From Centroberyx gerrardi (lineage: Eukaryota > Chordata > Actinopteri > Beryciformes > Berycidae), in contig NC_136010.1 of assembly GCF_048128805.1 (NCBI RefSeq), forward strand, positions 13,736,480 to 13,800,479: a DNA stretch of 64,000 nt, given 5' to 3'. This document shows positions 1-14,504 of this stretch, piece by piece (positions within the stretch are counted from its first letter, which is position 1; each line of letters starts with the position of its first letter). Below the pieces are notes generated by a model. That model was not told the DNA's origin, did not search any database, and saw only the letters and a list, made by a program, of their open reading frames with translations. The position numbers were made by a program, and so were the translations under genes.

Positions 1-2168
1 TTGGTTTCACAGTTGTGGAGTTTTACATTCCAGCACTTCTGGGCGCATGGGTCAGAGAAAAGTTAGCATTGCATAACATGGTGAAGTGTTGGGGCTCCAG
101 GTAACATGACACACCTCCTTCCTTAGCACCATGGAACACTGAATCTCATTGGACCGCCGTGAATAATTGATTGTCAATGGGCAACAGCTATGGGAGAAAA
201 ATGATACCGACCAACTTAACTTACAGTACATTGGAAGGGATTCAAAGATCAGAATACATGGTTTCAAATGTGAGCATCTCTTACGAAACACTTGCCACAT
301 GTTCTGTGTTACGGTAACAAACGACTAGCGCACATGAGCATGTATTAATCCAGGGAAAGCTGACTGAGCACGCTGCCTCTTTTTTCGGCAACGCCCTGCT
401 TCATACTCACAAAGTTACACAGATTCACACCGTCTACCACTGGCCACATCTCCACTGCAGCAGCTGGGGGCTATATGCCTTGCTCAAGGGCGCATCAACA
501 GCTAGAGAAAGCATTTCTTATTCACTTTCCCTGTCTGGATTTTCAAACCTGGTCCGGGTTTTGAGCCATTAATCTTCCAGTCACATGTCTGCTTCTTTAA
601 CCTCTAGGCTGCCACTTCCCAAACTGTTCAAATCTGTTCACTGTTAAAATCTATGAGGACCGCATATAAAACAGTGACCTAATTACATGCCGAACATCAA
701 GCTCCTATGATAACTGCAAGACTCCAGCTCAGAGCATGGCATCACTAATATGTCTGAAACTAGGCCTGAACCGTACTGACTGTATCTTCTGTCAGTACAA
801 ATAGTAAACTGAACCTTATGCCATGGACTCGCTCATTTGGTCAATAATGTATTTCTGCATGGGCTGCACCACATTAAATACAGAAAACAATATGGCCCAC
901 TCTAATGGAAAGAATCTAGCTGTGCTGTAGCTTCCTACATTATGCTCTGCAAGCTGAGCAGGGTAGCAGAGATATGACAGGCTGGTTTCAGAGGCTTTGT
1001 TTGGCCGCTATCTAACCTGAACCTAAATCCAGGTTAGTTTACTTTCATTTCGACAGCCATCTCTCTTTTCTTTCACTCTCCCTCTCTTTCAGACCCATCC
1101 GCATATTGGTCTATCTTTGCCCTCAATGTCAAATCCCTAACTGTCATTCATTCCTGTAACTTTCTCTCCCGTCATCCCTCTCTCTCTCTCTCTCTCTGCC
1201 AGGTGTCTCTTAGGTGTCCCGGGGTGTAATTCCAGTCAGGAGAGGCACTGCGGAGCGGACTGACACTGCTGCTGAATTATAGATATCTATTACATCACAC
1301 ATGCAACAACCCCAACACACATGACCGCACACGTGTGCACAGACACAAACGTGTAGAAAATATGTCTTGCCACTCATTTACATCGTGAAGACACAAACAT
1401 CTACAGTCTAACCGCCTCCTCTCATCCAACCTTCCGCCGTAAAAACAGCGCATCTCCTCGCCTGCAAACCTCTCTTCAAAGATTCTCTCCTTTCATCTCT
1501 GTGAGTCTCCTGCAGGAAAGCTGCATCATTAAATCACTTCAAGCAGAGAGCGGGAGGCAGTGCACTGGCCCTGTTCAATAACTACAGAAAAAAGGTTTGA
1601 GAGAGTGCAAATTCTCTATGGTTTCCAATAGTATTTCTGATGCTTTGGTAATATTCCAAGTAACATTCATATCAATAAAGCGTACTGAACTGAATTTTAA
1701 AAAAGAGCAAGAACGCAAGACTGAGAAAGAGGATGAGCAAAACAGAGAGCAGAGTGGTCTCATTTCATTCAAGTCCTGCATGAAACACTCATGAAGTGCG
1801 GATGAAGGAAAACAATAGCCGACCAAGTGAGTGACGGCAGAAATAAACGAGTAATGTGGAAAAAAGCGTGACTAAAATATAACACTGAGTGGAAGAGTAG
1901 GAGTGCTTCAAGAGCAACACAAAGGGGGATCGAATGGATAATAAAGAGATATGCTGCATATTCATGAATATCTGCCTACTTCTCGCCCTCATCCCGCATC
2001 CAACACCATCCCCCCTCTCTTTCTCCACCCCCAGATTCATACCCATAATGCTCTTGGCCTGGATACATAATACAGAATGCATCACCCCCCTACTGAGCCA
2101 TTGTGAGCTCTATAGCATAACTCAGTACGTGTTTAAGACCTGTGTTTGTGTGTGTGCAGTATGTGCGT

Positions 2169-2199
<31 letters not shown>

Positions 2200-2470
2200 A
2201 GACACACACACACATACCGCACATAATAGCCTTAGTCAACCATTTCAGTCGTGCACAATGGCATTGTAGGTTCATATTACTTTCATTAAAACACAAAGCG
2301 GCATAAAAAGCGCAGCACACACCCAGATGAACTCACAAAAGTACACATACAGAGGCTGAATGGGGACCAACACATCACCAAAGCAGCTGACTAAAACTAG
2401 TTTGAGCTGCTTCACTCAATCACACACACACACACACAGAAACACATATATGCATACACAGAGTACTGAC
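1..2470. other. Left-edge intron of cdk16
   Basis: No kinase-domain exon or other coding segment is visible on either strand. It holds a (CT)n run near 1170-1200, CA-rich DNA at 2165-2215 and scattered AT-rich sequence. Open frames here are repeat or chance products. Confidence 0.6.
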
Positions 2471-2596
2471 CAATGAAGCGCGTCGTAGCCTGCGGCTCAT
2501 GGGTTTGTCGAAGGGGGGGCTGTTCATGGCAAACTTCTCCAAGTAGCCCTCCGGTAGCCTGATATCAGCTGGGAGAGACAGACGTTTGTTTATGTC
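2471..2596 (-). CDS. cdk16: cdk16 exon just before the kinase domain
   Basis: Forty-two codons, phase 0 at both ends, from [18 protein letters not shown] to RRLRRASL, with a GTCAGT donor at 2470. RRAS is the PKA consensus that in mammalian CDK16 (Ser153) controls cyclin Y binding. No further exon is visible from 2470 to the left edge, so the catalytic exons start outside the window. Confidence 0.92.
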
Positions 2597-5095
2597 CTGA
2601 AACAGAGAGAGAGGGAAGAGAAAGGGAGAGAGAAAGAGGTTTATGAGTATTTGAATATGTTAATTTATAGCTTATTTTGTTTTGTTTTTTCTCTGTCTGA
2701 AGCCAGTAACCCTAAAGGGGTGGGGGTGGGGGTGGGGGTGGGGGGGCAGTCTGGTGAGCATATTTGGTGTTTATTGCACTTTTGTGGGTACAGCGGTGAG
2801 GAGGATGTCAAACTATTTCCACCATATGACGTTTATTGTACTCTCATACTTTCTGCCCTGTAATTTTGAAAACCAATAAAAAATATATTGAAGGATGGCA
2901 ACAACACACACTTTCTGAAGTTTGGGTTTCAGGAGTTGCTACCTCAAAATGACATCACGAATCCTAGCGTAGTTATTTTGAAAACTACGACTGTCTCTGT
3001 TGGCTGTTGCCTCCTGCTCAGGGGCGGGGGGCTGTTTTGTTATGCAGGTGCAGCAAAATGCTAACGTTAGCATATTAGCCAGTTAGTTAGTGAACTCTGC
3101 TTATTTCCAAAAGCTAATTATGGCTGCAGAGAGGAATGCCACTGTCGAAATCGTAATAGACGACAACGTTTTCAACCACAATTTATCAGAGTCCACACTT
3201 CAGCAATACTTGTATGAACCATGACCCGCACTGCTAAGTAGATTTTGCAAAAGAGAACACACAGCTCCCCTGGGGGAAGAGTTGCTGGGACGGACCGAGG
3301 GACTGGAGAGGCTCGAGCCAACAGTGACTGGTGGTGTATGTGTGGATAGCCTATTGCACAGCCCTGTCCAGAGATTAAGAGTATATACTGCAACAAATGC
3401 AACTGTGCAGTTTTTGCTTGAATCAATGGCTGACACTGAGAAACAAGGATCATTATGTGTCACTCAGCATCAAAGTTTCGATGCACACATGGAAAGCATC
3501 TTAGGAACATTCCTCTGCACAACCAACAGGATAAACTGAAAAGGTGGACCAAGAGGGCAAATCACTAACAAGGAAGTCCCTTCAACAGGCTAAGAGTAGG
3601 TTCTGCTTAGGTTTAAGTATGTAAAGTTATTGAGGAATAGAGTTTACCTATGTTATTAGGGTGAGGTAAATTTATAGTAAGTATCACATTAAGTAGAATC
3701 GAAGTGATGTAAGTTATATGAGTATAGTCTTTTATTGCTTCTTATTCTGAAAATATAATTGATTTTTGTTTATATTGGTGGTTGTTTACCTTATGATGAT
3801 CACTGACTGGAGGTTATTGTTTATTTATCCACCGTTTCATTTACCGCATCACTGCTTACAATTTAGGCCAATTTGCTGTTTCAGGGACAATACTGTGATT
3901 AAAAAAAAAAACTTATTTGGATGTAAAAGATTAGTAATACTGTATGAACACACAAAGTAAGTATGTAATTCACTGTCAACAAAGCAGATCCAGAAAGTGC
4001 TTCTTGATTGGTCTTTTGATAATGTTTTTCACATATTTTCTGTCCAAATATGTGAATTCTGTTTCAGCATTGTTATTCCTTTGTTATATAAATGTTTTGT
4101 CCTATGTTTAACACTGACTGAACTACATTTCCCACAATGCATCACTCCTATATGCCACTACCAGTGGGACATGGCTACAGGCAAGGTGCCAATCATACAC
4201 TGTTTCCATGGCAGCCGCGGCTGGCTGGCCCAGTCCCAATATCCCCACAGGATGTGTCCTCAATGTATGTGTGTGTGTGTGTGTTTACATGCAAACATGT
4301 GTGGGAGGGCAGAGAGTGTGTGTTTATGTGAAGATGAAAGGCATAGGGATTTTACGCCTCTAATGGTTTTATCTGAGCTCACAGGCTAACATAAGAACAT
4401 CACATACGAGGCGTCCCTAAGGATAGTGACACACTCCACAGTCGCGAAAAACATGCTGAAAACGAACACACACACTCTGTATTCTGCATAAACATACATT
4501 ATGAAAAACAACACACACACACACAAAGACACACAGACATGACCTACGGACAATGACCTGAGTAATTTGGCACATTTGTAAGCTACATTAAACGTCTGAA
4601 TCATGGGTGAATGGGTGGATATACAGGCAAAGCATGCACAAGAGAAACACAATGCAAGTGTAATACACTAATATATTCCCCACTGAAAAAAAAAAACATG
4701 TTATTTTCTTCATAATTCATGCAATTCATAATGGCAATGGCTGGAATATAGAGGTCTAATGACAAAGACAACAGATCTCCATACATGTGCACTATCCATA
4801 CTCCATTTACTCCATTTCAATAGGGCAACAATAGACAAAGTTCACATAGAAAGACACTGAGACACACATCTGCCTATTCATTGTGGCATAGACTAAATAA
4901 ATGCCCACACACAAGCACACACGCACACACACACACCCCCCACAGACACACACACGTGTCCCCCTACTCACAATGCAGAACAGCTCTAGTAGGTCCCTCA
5001 TTGTCCTCCTTAAACGTATCTTTTTACACATTCACACACATGCACTTTCCACGATGCATCTCTCTGACCTGGCACATGACTGCACACACACTGAC

Positions 5096-5132
<37 letters not shown>

Positions 5133-6035
5133 CAGAGAAAGAGAGAGAGGCTGGCACCATGGTAGAGTGCCAACCACACACTCGGAGGAGGAGGAAGAGG
5201 AGGAGGAGGAGGAGGAGGAGGGGAAAAGCGGGAGGAGAGGAGAGAGGGATGGACAGATTCCTGAGGGGAGAAAGGCAGATGGGGGGAAGGGGGTGAATGG
5301 AGAGGAATGGCTGAGAGGAAACAATGTTTTTCCATCCTCCCCCACCATCATTCTCTCCTGTTTTCTCCTCCTCTATCTCTCTCCCTCTCCTCCCTCTTCT
5401 TTCTTATCATCTCCTGAGCCTAATTCCTCTGGATTTCCTCTTCCGTCGTTATACCAATAATTATCCCTACTTCCATAATTACTCTCTCACTCTAGCACTT
5501 TCCTCTCCACCACCGTCTCTCCCTCTCTCTCTCTCTCTCTCTCTCACTCTCTCTCACTCCCTCTCTCTCTCTATGTGGTAAACATGTTCTAAATTAGTCC
5601 GTTCCAGTGTTCACAGCAGTCAGAGGCAGCAGCCTGTGTGTCCAGAGGCATTTCCCGTAATACTGCTGTGCTCATCACTCTGCAGCTCCTTCACACACAC
5701 ACTTACATACACACACACACTCTGACCCACACAGGCACACACAGACACATGGGCACATACACGTTGATGCGGCAAAACAAAGAAACAAAAATGCCCAACA
5801 CCACACAAACTCTTAAGTACACATTAAAAAAAAGACTCTGCCTGCTCCCAGATTATACAGGTGAATTTACACACACATACTGTAGACAAGCAATTTGTGT
5901 TAAACATACTGCAAACATGCAAAACCCAGGAGTAATAATGTGAGATGTGTGTGCTGAACCTCAATGAAAAATGTTGTGTCCAGGTGCGCTTTGCTCTGGT
6001 TATATGTATGAGTATTTCTGGTGTAAGAGCAGGTG

Positions 6036-6084
<49 letters not shown>

Positions 6085-6416
6085 CAGGTGTGTGTCTGGT
6101 TTCCAGTACCTCGTTGGAGATGCGTCGGTGGTGATTGTTCCTCATACGGACCCTGACTGGACTCTGGACCTCATCAGAGGACGTCCCGGACGCCTGGTCG
6201 CTCTCCCCATCTGAACCCATCTTCACATTCTCATGGACGATACCTGCAACACACACACACACACACAAACAGACACAGACAGAATAATATTGTCAGGGAT
6301 TGCACTCTGTGATGTTGTGCTGGCAAAGGAACCAAACCCAAGCTGAATATTTCACAATCATGTATGCTTAAAAGGATTTTCTACTTCTAGCACGACTTAG
6401 TTCCTTTTATGTGGCA

Positions 6417-6460
<44 letters not shown>

Positions 6461-9400
6461 GCTACCAACAAACCCATGTGCCTATCAGTCAGAGGACACA
6501 ACCTTTTGCCTTTCTTAGATTTCATTCACCCCTCTGTCCAAGGCATGGTAGGGTCCCAATCCCCAGATGATGGATTGTACCACCAGCCTCGCAGGGGTGT
6601 CAGCCAAGTGTGTGTAAAATGCCACCGGTAAGATGAGGAGGTCAGAGATCGATATTCCCCTGCATGCGATGTAAGCTCTCCCGTCTCTGCCTGCTGCCCC
6701 CCTCCCTCCTATCCCCCCAGAATCCATCTGATTAATGAGTCACGGTGCAGTAGACAGGACTGCCTGCTTCAACGGTGTGTGTGTGTGTGTGTGTGTGTGT
6801 GTGGAGGGGGAAGGGTGAAAGGTTCTCCATCGGTTTTCTTCCAGAGCACGGCGTCTGAGATAGCTCTCAATACTAGGTCATTTACAGCACAGACGGTGTG
6901 TGCGGGTGCGTTTGTGTGTGTGTGTGTGTCTTTGTGTTGGTGCCTCGTGGGATGTGTGAGGTATTGAGAGATACTGAATCAGTGTCCGTGTGTAGAAAGT
7001 AGACCGAACACTAGGAATGTTGAAGCCCAGTTCTGTTGACACTAGCAACACCTTCCCTTCCCTACTGTTTCCATTTTAAACACATCCACTATGGACAGAG
7101 GAGAGGGAGGAAGAGAGGATAGGGGATGGGGCGGTGTGGTGGGAAGAAGTGATGAAGTAGAAAGAAAAATAAGCCCTCTGAGTGACTGTGACACCTCAGC
7201 CGTGCCGGGAATTGTGGGATAGAGAGATGGAGGACCGGATAGGTGAGGCTATTTATTATAGCGCACTGTCTGTCAGCTGTGGAGTAGGGCAACACCACCT
7301 GAGGCTGATTCCAGGTCATTTGTGTGCGTCTCCTTCATGTAGTCAAGGTTAGGATTTGAGAAAGGCAAGCTGGTCTGAGGACTGTGCCTTCGGGCTAAAA
7401 AATGGAGATGGAATATGGACTGAATGAGCATTTTTAGGCTACCTGTGTGTATCAACACAAAAAGTTAGGTTCTAGGTTCTCCTATACAGCTTTGGCTGAG
7501 CACCAACTTCCAAACAAAATCCATGAAAATCATCGTAATGATGGCTCTCCTTTTTCATGGATTTTTTTTCAAAAGTCAACATTTGTATTGTGTTACATCT
7601 GTGAATACACAGGCCATCCGTACTAATATGAACATTCAACTACCTGTGTAGATCCCAGCTGCTAATATCAGCCTACATCTGTCTCTTTCACTATCTGTTG
7701 ACAAAAGCAGCATATGCTCATTAGCAAAACACAACACAAACACAAACCATCTGTATAAATCCTTATTGAACCATTTCATAGCCATGTACATTTCTAAGCC
7801 ACAGAAGTGGAAATACTGCCTCTAGCCTAAAACCAAGATCCAGATCCAGACACAGGGATACGGGTATGTATATAGAATACCTTGGTTAGAAAACTGAGCA
7901 GTCAGTAGTCATATCAGGAATCAACCCCCACAACCCTGATGTTGAAACATTAAACTCAAGGTAACTGACACCAGGGTGAGGGAAATTGATCCAGTATATC
8001 TACATACTGACAGACACGCACGCATGCCCACATGCACACACACTACCTCTCTCCTTACCCTCCACAACCCCCCACACACACACACACGACGAGTGAGTAA
8101 CCAGTACTGCTATTATGTCACAGGCCTTTCCTGCTGTCGGACAGGTCGTGATCCTGTCTGTTTATGTAAACAGGCAGGCAGGGGAAGGTGGATCAGACCA
8201 GAAGATTGACCTTCGAAGGAAAATTCCATCACCTGCGCCCCCAGAACGACACGATACGATGGTGGACACTGATCACATATGTGCACCCGTCCCTCCTAAA
8301 AAAACCAGCAACCCCAAATAAGCGAACACACGAACCCGCCCCCACAAGTACTTCTCAAACACACAAAACATTCCTTCCCAGTCTCCTGCTGGTTTTTTCT
8401 GCTCCATTTCCACAGCAGACGAAGAGCAGACAGTAAATGTCATGAGCTGCCATCGCCTCCCCGTGTGGAGCCAGGCTGGCCTAGTTAGGGTTGCTGACTC
8501 CCTGCTAGCACGTCTGGAAGAGTGAGTGGGCTGCTTTTAGGACTATCCTCACCTCACCCCACTCTGCATCTACTCCTCTTGGCTGGAAAAATCCATTTTA
8601 GGCACATGGTGGCAGCGCCTCAGAAAATGATTGAAAAGCCATTGGTAAGGATGGTCAAAGGAGTTCAGTAAGTGTAAGACTCACTCTAACAACCGTTCAC
8701 AGAGTAATGGAAATCTTTTTGTCACAGACCCGTACCCCTGCCGAGTCACAAATCAAGAGTTCAGTGGCTTGCCAAAGGGTGCTACGGAAGGATTAACAGG
8801 CACTGTCCATGTCCTGAATACATTTAAACTCTCTTTTAGCTTCTAGGCCAGGAGTTCTCAAACATTTTTCAAACAAGGACCCCGAAGCAGATACCCATGC
8901 TACAATTTGGGCCAATGAACTCTGTGTGTTAGACCATCTATAGCAGTGGTTTTCAAACTTTTTTTCAGGCGACCCATTTCTCCTAAATGCTCATACTCTG
9001 GAACCCAAAGTGAAAGTAAAGGGGTAACACGAATATTATTCATACTAATAAATTATAGTAGGGTTCCCTACACACATTTTGCAATAAATTTCCAAAACGT
9101 TTCTTAACTTCATACTGAATTTTTATGACAGTACTACTGTGGTGCAATATATGAAGCAACTTTTACGAATGCTATATGACAGTGAAAATGTATTTTACTG
9201 TAAACTAGAGTTTGAAGAATATCTTCTTTTAAAAGCAACACTTCAATTTATTTATAACTTTTAAAGTGCAAACCCTAACAAATAAAAAGAACCTGAACAC
9301 AGATGCCTCCTGTAGTTTCTGCAAAAATACGAAAATATTTCATTGACACAAATACAATGCCAATTTTTGATCACATTTTGCTTTACAGGTCAACGTTTTG

Positions 9401-10994
9401 AATTACAGTTTGCATAACACTGCCTGAAAGTGTTTGCTTACTTCTAACATTAACAGTGCCTTGGTCAATTAAGTCTCACAGCGACCGCATTACAGTCTGA
9501 TCATCTGCATTTTAATGCGAGAGATGGGCTTGTTTCTTATTTCTTCATTACGACAGCCCAGTTAGGTCGGCAGGATGACAGAGCTACGCGTCAACTTAAG
9601 GTGTCTCTTCTCTGGGAAATTATGCGACAAACTGCCAATGAGCGCACCCAAGTGCTTCTGAATGACAACAGTTGGTTCATATTTTTTATTGGTGACCCTT
9701 TGGCGACCCTTTCAAAATCTCCCGCGACCCAAACACTGATCTATAGCACAGGACAGCATATTACTGTCTGAAGTGAGGAGTGAGCAGTGGGCATAGTGGC
9801 ATCTATCTTCAGACAGCCTATTGTCTGCATACATTGTCATTGTGCTGACGAGTAACATTGAAAACATTGAAATTTAACAATTCTTCACTTCTCTAGGAAG
9901 CCCATGAGACCCCTGGGGCCCCCGCACCCCAGATTGAGAACTCCACTGCCCTAGGCCAACCTGCTGCATCTATAATCTCTAGACCAGCCACATAAAGGAC
10001 TCTGCAAATAGTGTTTTGAGATTAATTAGTTTAAGACGTTCAAAGTTGTAGGATCAGCAGTTTCTGAGCGAGAGCTACTTAGCATAAATCCATGTCTTTG
10101 TATCTAATAAAACCTCGGGACATATGTTTGATCTTCATTTCATATCCCACAGAATGAAATCATACAGATAGAGATACAGACCCCTCGCATATGTTAACAC
10201 AGTGTTAACAGAATACAACTATTCATAACCTATATAAAGCTCGAAAACATTGTGCTACATCTTTTGGACAACACATACACACATGTAACCTGTAGCAGAT
10301 TTGGAAGTTAAATCCAAACTGACTTATAGCAGACTTAAGAATTGCTTGTCATCTCCAAGGTAATGCAGAAATATCATCTGAACAATACAGTCTTGGAACT
10401 TGAATTGAATCTGAGGAGAGAGAGGATGGACAATGGCAAGGGGTTAGACTCACCAATACGGTTACCAGGAGGACGGCAGGTGTCCAGCATTCGAAGCATG
10501 CGGAAAGGTGAAAGCCTCTGTGGGGGGTCTCTCTCCCCCATCCTCATCCCCTCTGCCATTCTAGCCTCCCCCATCCTACAGTCCCCCATCCTGGGGGCAC
10601 GAGTGGCGTTACCGGACATATCCATTGTCCCAGAAAATTCAAAGCACTACAGAGCAAAAGTGCATCTAAAACAGAAACAAAAATCCCAGAAAAAGTCCTT
10701 TTCGGGGAGTTGAGACAGATTCAGTCCAGCCCTGGCGTTCAGTCAACAGGTCTGGGTGGGACTTCAGGAGGTGTTCCTGGTCAAGGCTCAAAGCTTTCTG
10801 GGATAAAGCCAATCGTCAGCCTGCCTCTGTTCCTCCAGAAGCGCCCCATGCAGTAGAGAGCAGGTCTTACATCGGGAGGAGAGTGCAGACTGCACAGGCA
10901 CACTAATCAGAGTGCAACAACTCCCTCGGCTACTACTCCACTTTAACTCTCTCTCTCTTCGCTCTCCGGTAGACACTCCCTCTCTCCACCTCTC

Positions 10995-11036
<42 letters not shown>

Positions 11037-12038
11037 TTTCTCGCTGCAGTCACACTCTGCTTGCTGACTAAGGAAGGTCAAACACAGTGCAGGTAGGCAC
11101 AATGCTGCAGAGACGGAGCAACACACGCAGGCTGAAAACTGTTACACCCCGTCATCTCAGAATAACAGGTGTTCTGTCTCTATCTGTATGATTCACGCAC
11201 AAGCACACACACATACAGACACAAACTTACAGCTACTTCTGGGTAGAAAAAACACTTCCGTCTGTCTGGTGTTCAACTATCTGACCTCTTTGGCTCCCAG
11301 CTCTCGCCTTCACACTCTTTCCCTCGTTCCTTTTTTTTAAAAAATCTTTTTCAATCCCGTGCTCCCTTCCTTTTCTTGATGTCTTTCTCCCTCTCTCTGT
11401 CAGATCTCTCCCCTTTGTCCTCCCTGTTCATCCACTGTTATTCAGCATGCCACTCTATTCAGACCATTGTGCCGCTCTCTCTCTCTCCTTCTCATGCTCT
11501 CCCTCTTTCCGCTTCCCCTCTCCCGATTGCTCCCTCCTTATCATTGCTCTCGCTGTTGTTCGTCCTCTTGCTCCCTCCCTCCACCTTCCTATTGCTCTCC
11601 TCCCTCTCATGTGATAACAATCTGTCTCCCCCCCCTCCCTCTCCCTCTCTTTCTCTCTCCCTCTCTCTTCCTATCTCTGTCTGGGTCCAGAGACGGTGAT
11701 GAATTCGCACTCGTCCTCTCTTTCTATCCAGCAGCCGATGACAACATTTTCTGCCCGATCGGCCTCCTTCTTCTCCTTCTCCGTCTCTATCTCGCTCTAT
11801 CTCATTCGCCTTCTCTCTCCCTCCCTTGCTCTTCTCCCTCTTCTCCACCCTCTATTTCTTTCTCCCTATCGCTCTCTAGCGCAGAAGGCGCCCAAGGCTT
11901 TTGAGTGACGCTTCTGGCATCCTAGCTCCATCTTCCCTTCTCTCTCATCCTCTCCACCTTCCTCTTACTCCCCTCTTTCTCTCCCTCCATCCTTCCCCCG
12001 AGACCAAGAACACAGGCCATTATTCATACTCAGCACAT

Positions 12039-12073
<35 letters not shown>

Positions 12074-12567
12074 CCCCTATACATACCATTACACACACGT
12101 GCATTCATACATCCCAGTATACACCGCTCTTTCTGACACACCGGCAGAGCATGCACATTACGAACAAACACACAATGCTCAGACCATTGTCATTCAGAGG
12201 AATATTTAAACAGAGGGATATTTAAACAGAGTGACATTTAAACAGAGTGACATTTAAACAGAGGGATATTTAAACAGCTATTCCTCAGATGTATTCATCT
12301 ATCACAAGATAAAACCTCACCTCTCCCTTCATGTCAATAATCAGGCTGTCAGTCAGGCCATAACTACCTGAACGAACACATGCAGGGAGGCACACACACC
12401 CTACATGTCAATAATCATGCAGTTAATTAGATAACTGCTTACTTACATACACACACACGCGCGTGCACGCACCTGCAAACACACACTTGTCAATAATTGA
12501 GTTATAAATTATGTAATGGTATACTCGGATTAGAGCAATCTACAGCTGGGCAAACATACATGTTGTG

Positions 12568-12600
<33 letters not shown>

Positions 12601-13698
12601 ATCTCAGTTAGTTAAAGGTATAGAGTAATGGGCATTTACAGTGCATGGACAGACATGCGCTGACGTGGCAAGAGCGCTGCATCCTTGATCTTCAGGCTGT
12701 TTAAAAGGCTTTGAATGTGTCAAGTCAAGGACAAAAGCTGCTTCCTCCACCCATCCCTCCTTCCCCGTCTCCACGTCTCTTTATATTCAGAAGTGCGACT
12801 GTGTACAGCAGAGATTTCTCTCTTGCTCTGCTGCCACCTCCACATCCTCATCTTAGCACTCTCTTCAAGGTCCCATTCGCTGTCACTTTCTCTCTCCCGC
12901 CTTGTTTTGTATGTCTTCATGTTCGCATTTGCCATTCTTTCATTCATTCGCCATTTTCGCATTCTTCATTTCAGCTTCCCATGAAAATATTTTGTTTTCG
13001 CCCGAAATATCTATTATTTATTATATTTTCACCTCCAACAAAATCAACAAGGTGCAAATAAGATCCCTGAGGAACGCACACAAACACAGACACACACACA
13101 CACACACACACACACAGGGCTGGGAGGAGGGAGAACTTAGGCTCCAGTAATTACCTCTAAACCTTTTATCTGCATCTGAGGAATCTGATTATTCAATTAC
13201 TGAGACCAGAGTGCCTGAGCTATAGGCTCCGTACCAGCGGCCCCCGTTTTTCCTTCTATCTCACTCTCTCTATCCTTTCCTATACAATATATATAGGTAT
13301 TAAATCTCTTTTTAGCCTCTAGCATACGCCAGTATAACACTCTGTATTCTGTCCCCGGCCAGCCAGCCGAGCATCCCAACACACATAAAAAGCTTACAAG
13401 ACCAACTACATAAAAGGAGTCCACTCCATTGTTCTTGTTAAATCCGATCTGAGTGGGCGAGGAGGGTTAGGGTTCGTAAATGGATGGACGGGAGGGGAGG
13501 GAGAGAGGGAGAGGGGCTACAGCGATTAATGCAGTGTTAATGCATTACATTAAATCCCTGGAACAAACAAGATCTCTCACAGTGTGCCTTAACCAGGGAA
13601 AGATAGGGGTGGACTGAGAAGCATTCTCTCCTTTTGTTTTTTTGCTTTGTTCTAATTAAATCTGATGGTTAAATATAGTGTTTTAATGTATTCAGAGA

Positions 13699-13742
<44 letters not shown>

Positions 13743-14258
13743 CAGATACAAAGACAGATACAGAGACAGGGAGAGATGGGAGAAAAGACAGACAGGAGAG
13801 TTGTGTGACAGTATCAGAGATAGCAGCTTGCTGAAGGTTTTGGGAAGAGTAAGCTCCTTTCACCACAGTGCTTTTTCACAGTGAAACAGACAGGAGGGCC
13901 GACTAATCCTTAATAGTGTAACGACAGATAGAGAGCCAGGCAGACAGAGAGAGAGAGTGGGAGAGAGAGAGAGAGAGAGAGAGAGTGGGAGAGAGAGAGA
14001 GAGATGAGGTAGCGGTGAGAGGCAGCTAGAGTGTGGTGCTAATCTTTCCATACTGTAAGTACAGTGTGATCTGAATGGGCGTTGGCCCTGTTAGCAACAG
14101 ATGAATCACATTGCTGTAAAAAGCTCGGTCGCTTTGGCTGCGGGCCAAACACCTCTAACATACATACTGAACCCCGCAGCCAGACCCACTTACACAGATG
14201 AAAAGTGTATTTAATTTGAAACTCCTATAGAAAGAGAGAGCAAGGAGGAAAGAGAGAG

Positions 14259-14314
<56 letters not shown>

Positions 14315-14466
14315 CAGAGAGAGGGTAGGTAATCTCTTTAGTGCAGTAGGAAAGAGAGATTGCATCATCATGTCGCTCCATTAAAGGGGGCGACGTGGTC
14401 TGACTGCTGAGTGGCACACAGTGAGTCAGCGCGACCGACCGGGGGCGCGCACACACTCACACACAT

Positions 14467-14504
<38 letters not shown>

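Larger units (their letters stand above)
6244..10453. other. cdk16 intron with simple repeats and nested hAT-like elements
   Basis: Contains (CT)n at about 6420-6456, (GT)n at about 6776-6802, CA-rich runs near 8035-8090 and the nested transposon pair at 8849-9948. I see no other exon with family similarity. Confidence 0.6.

Noticed and set aside
5010..5351. Ser/Leu-rich and Glu-rich frames
   Set aside because: Translations of (GA)n and (GAG)n microsatellites in several frames on both strands.
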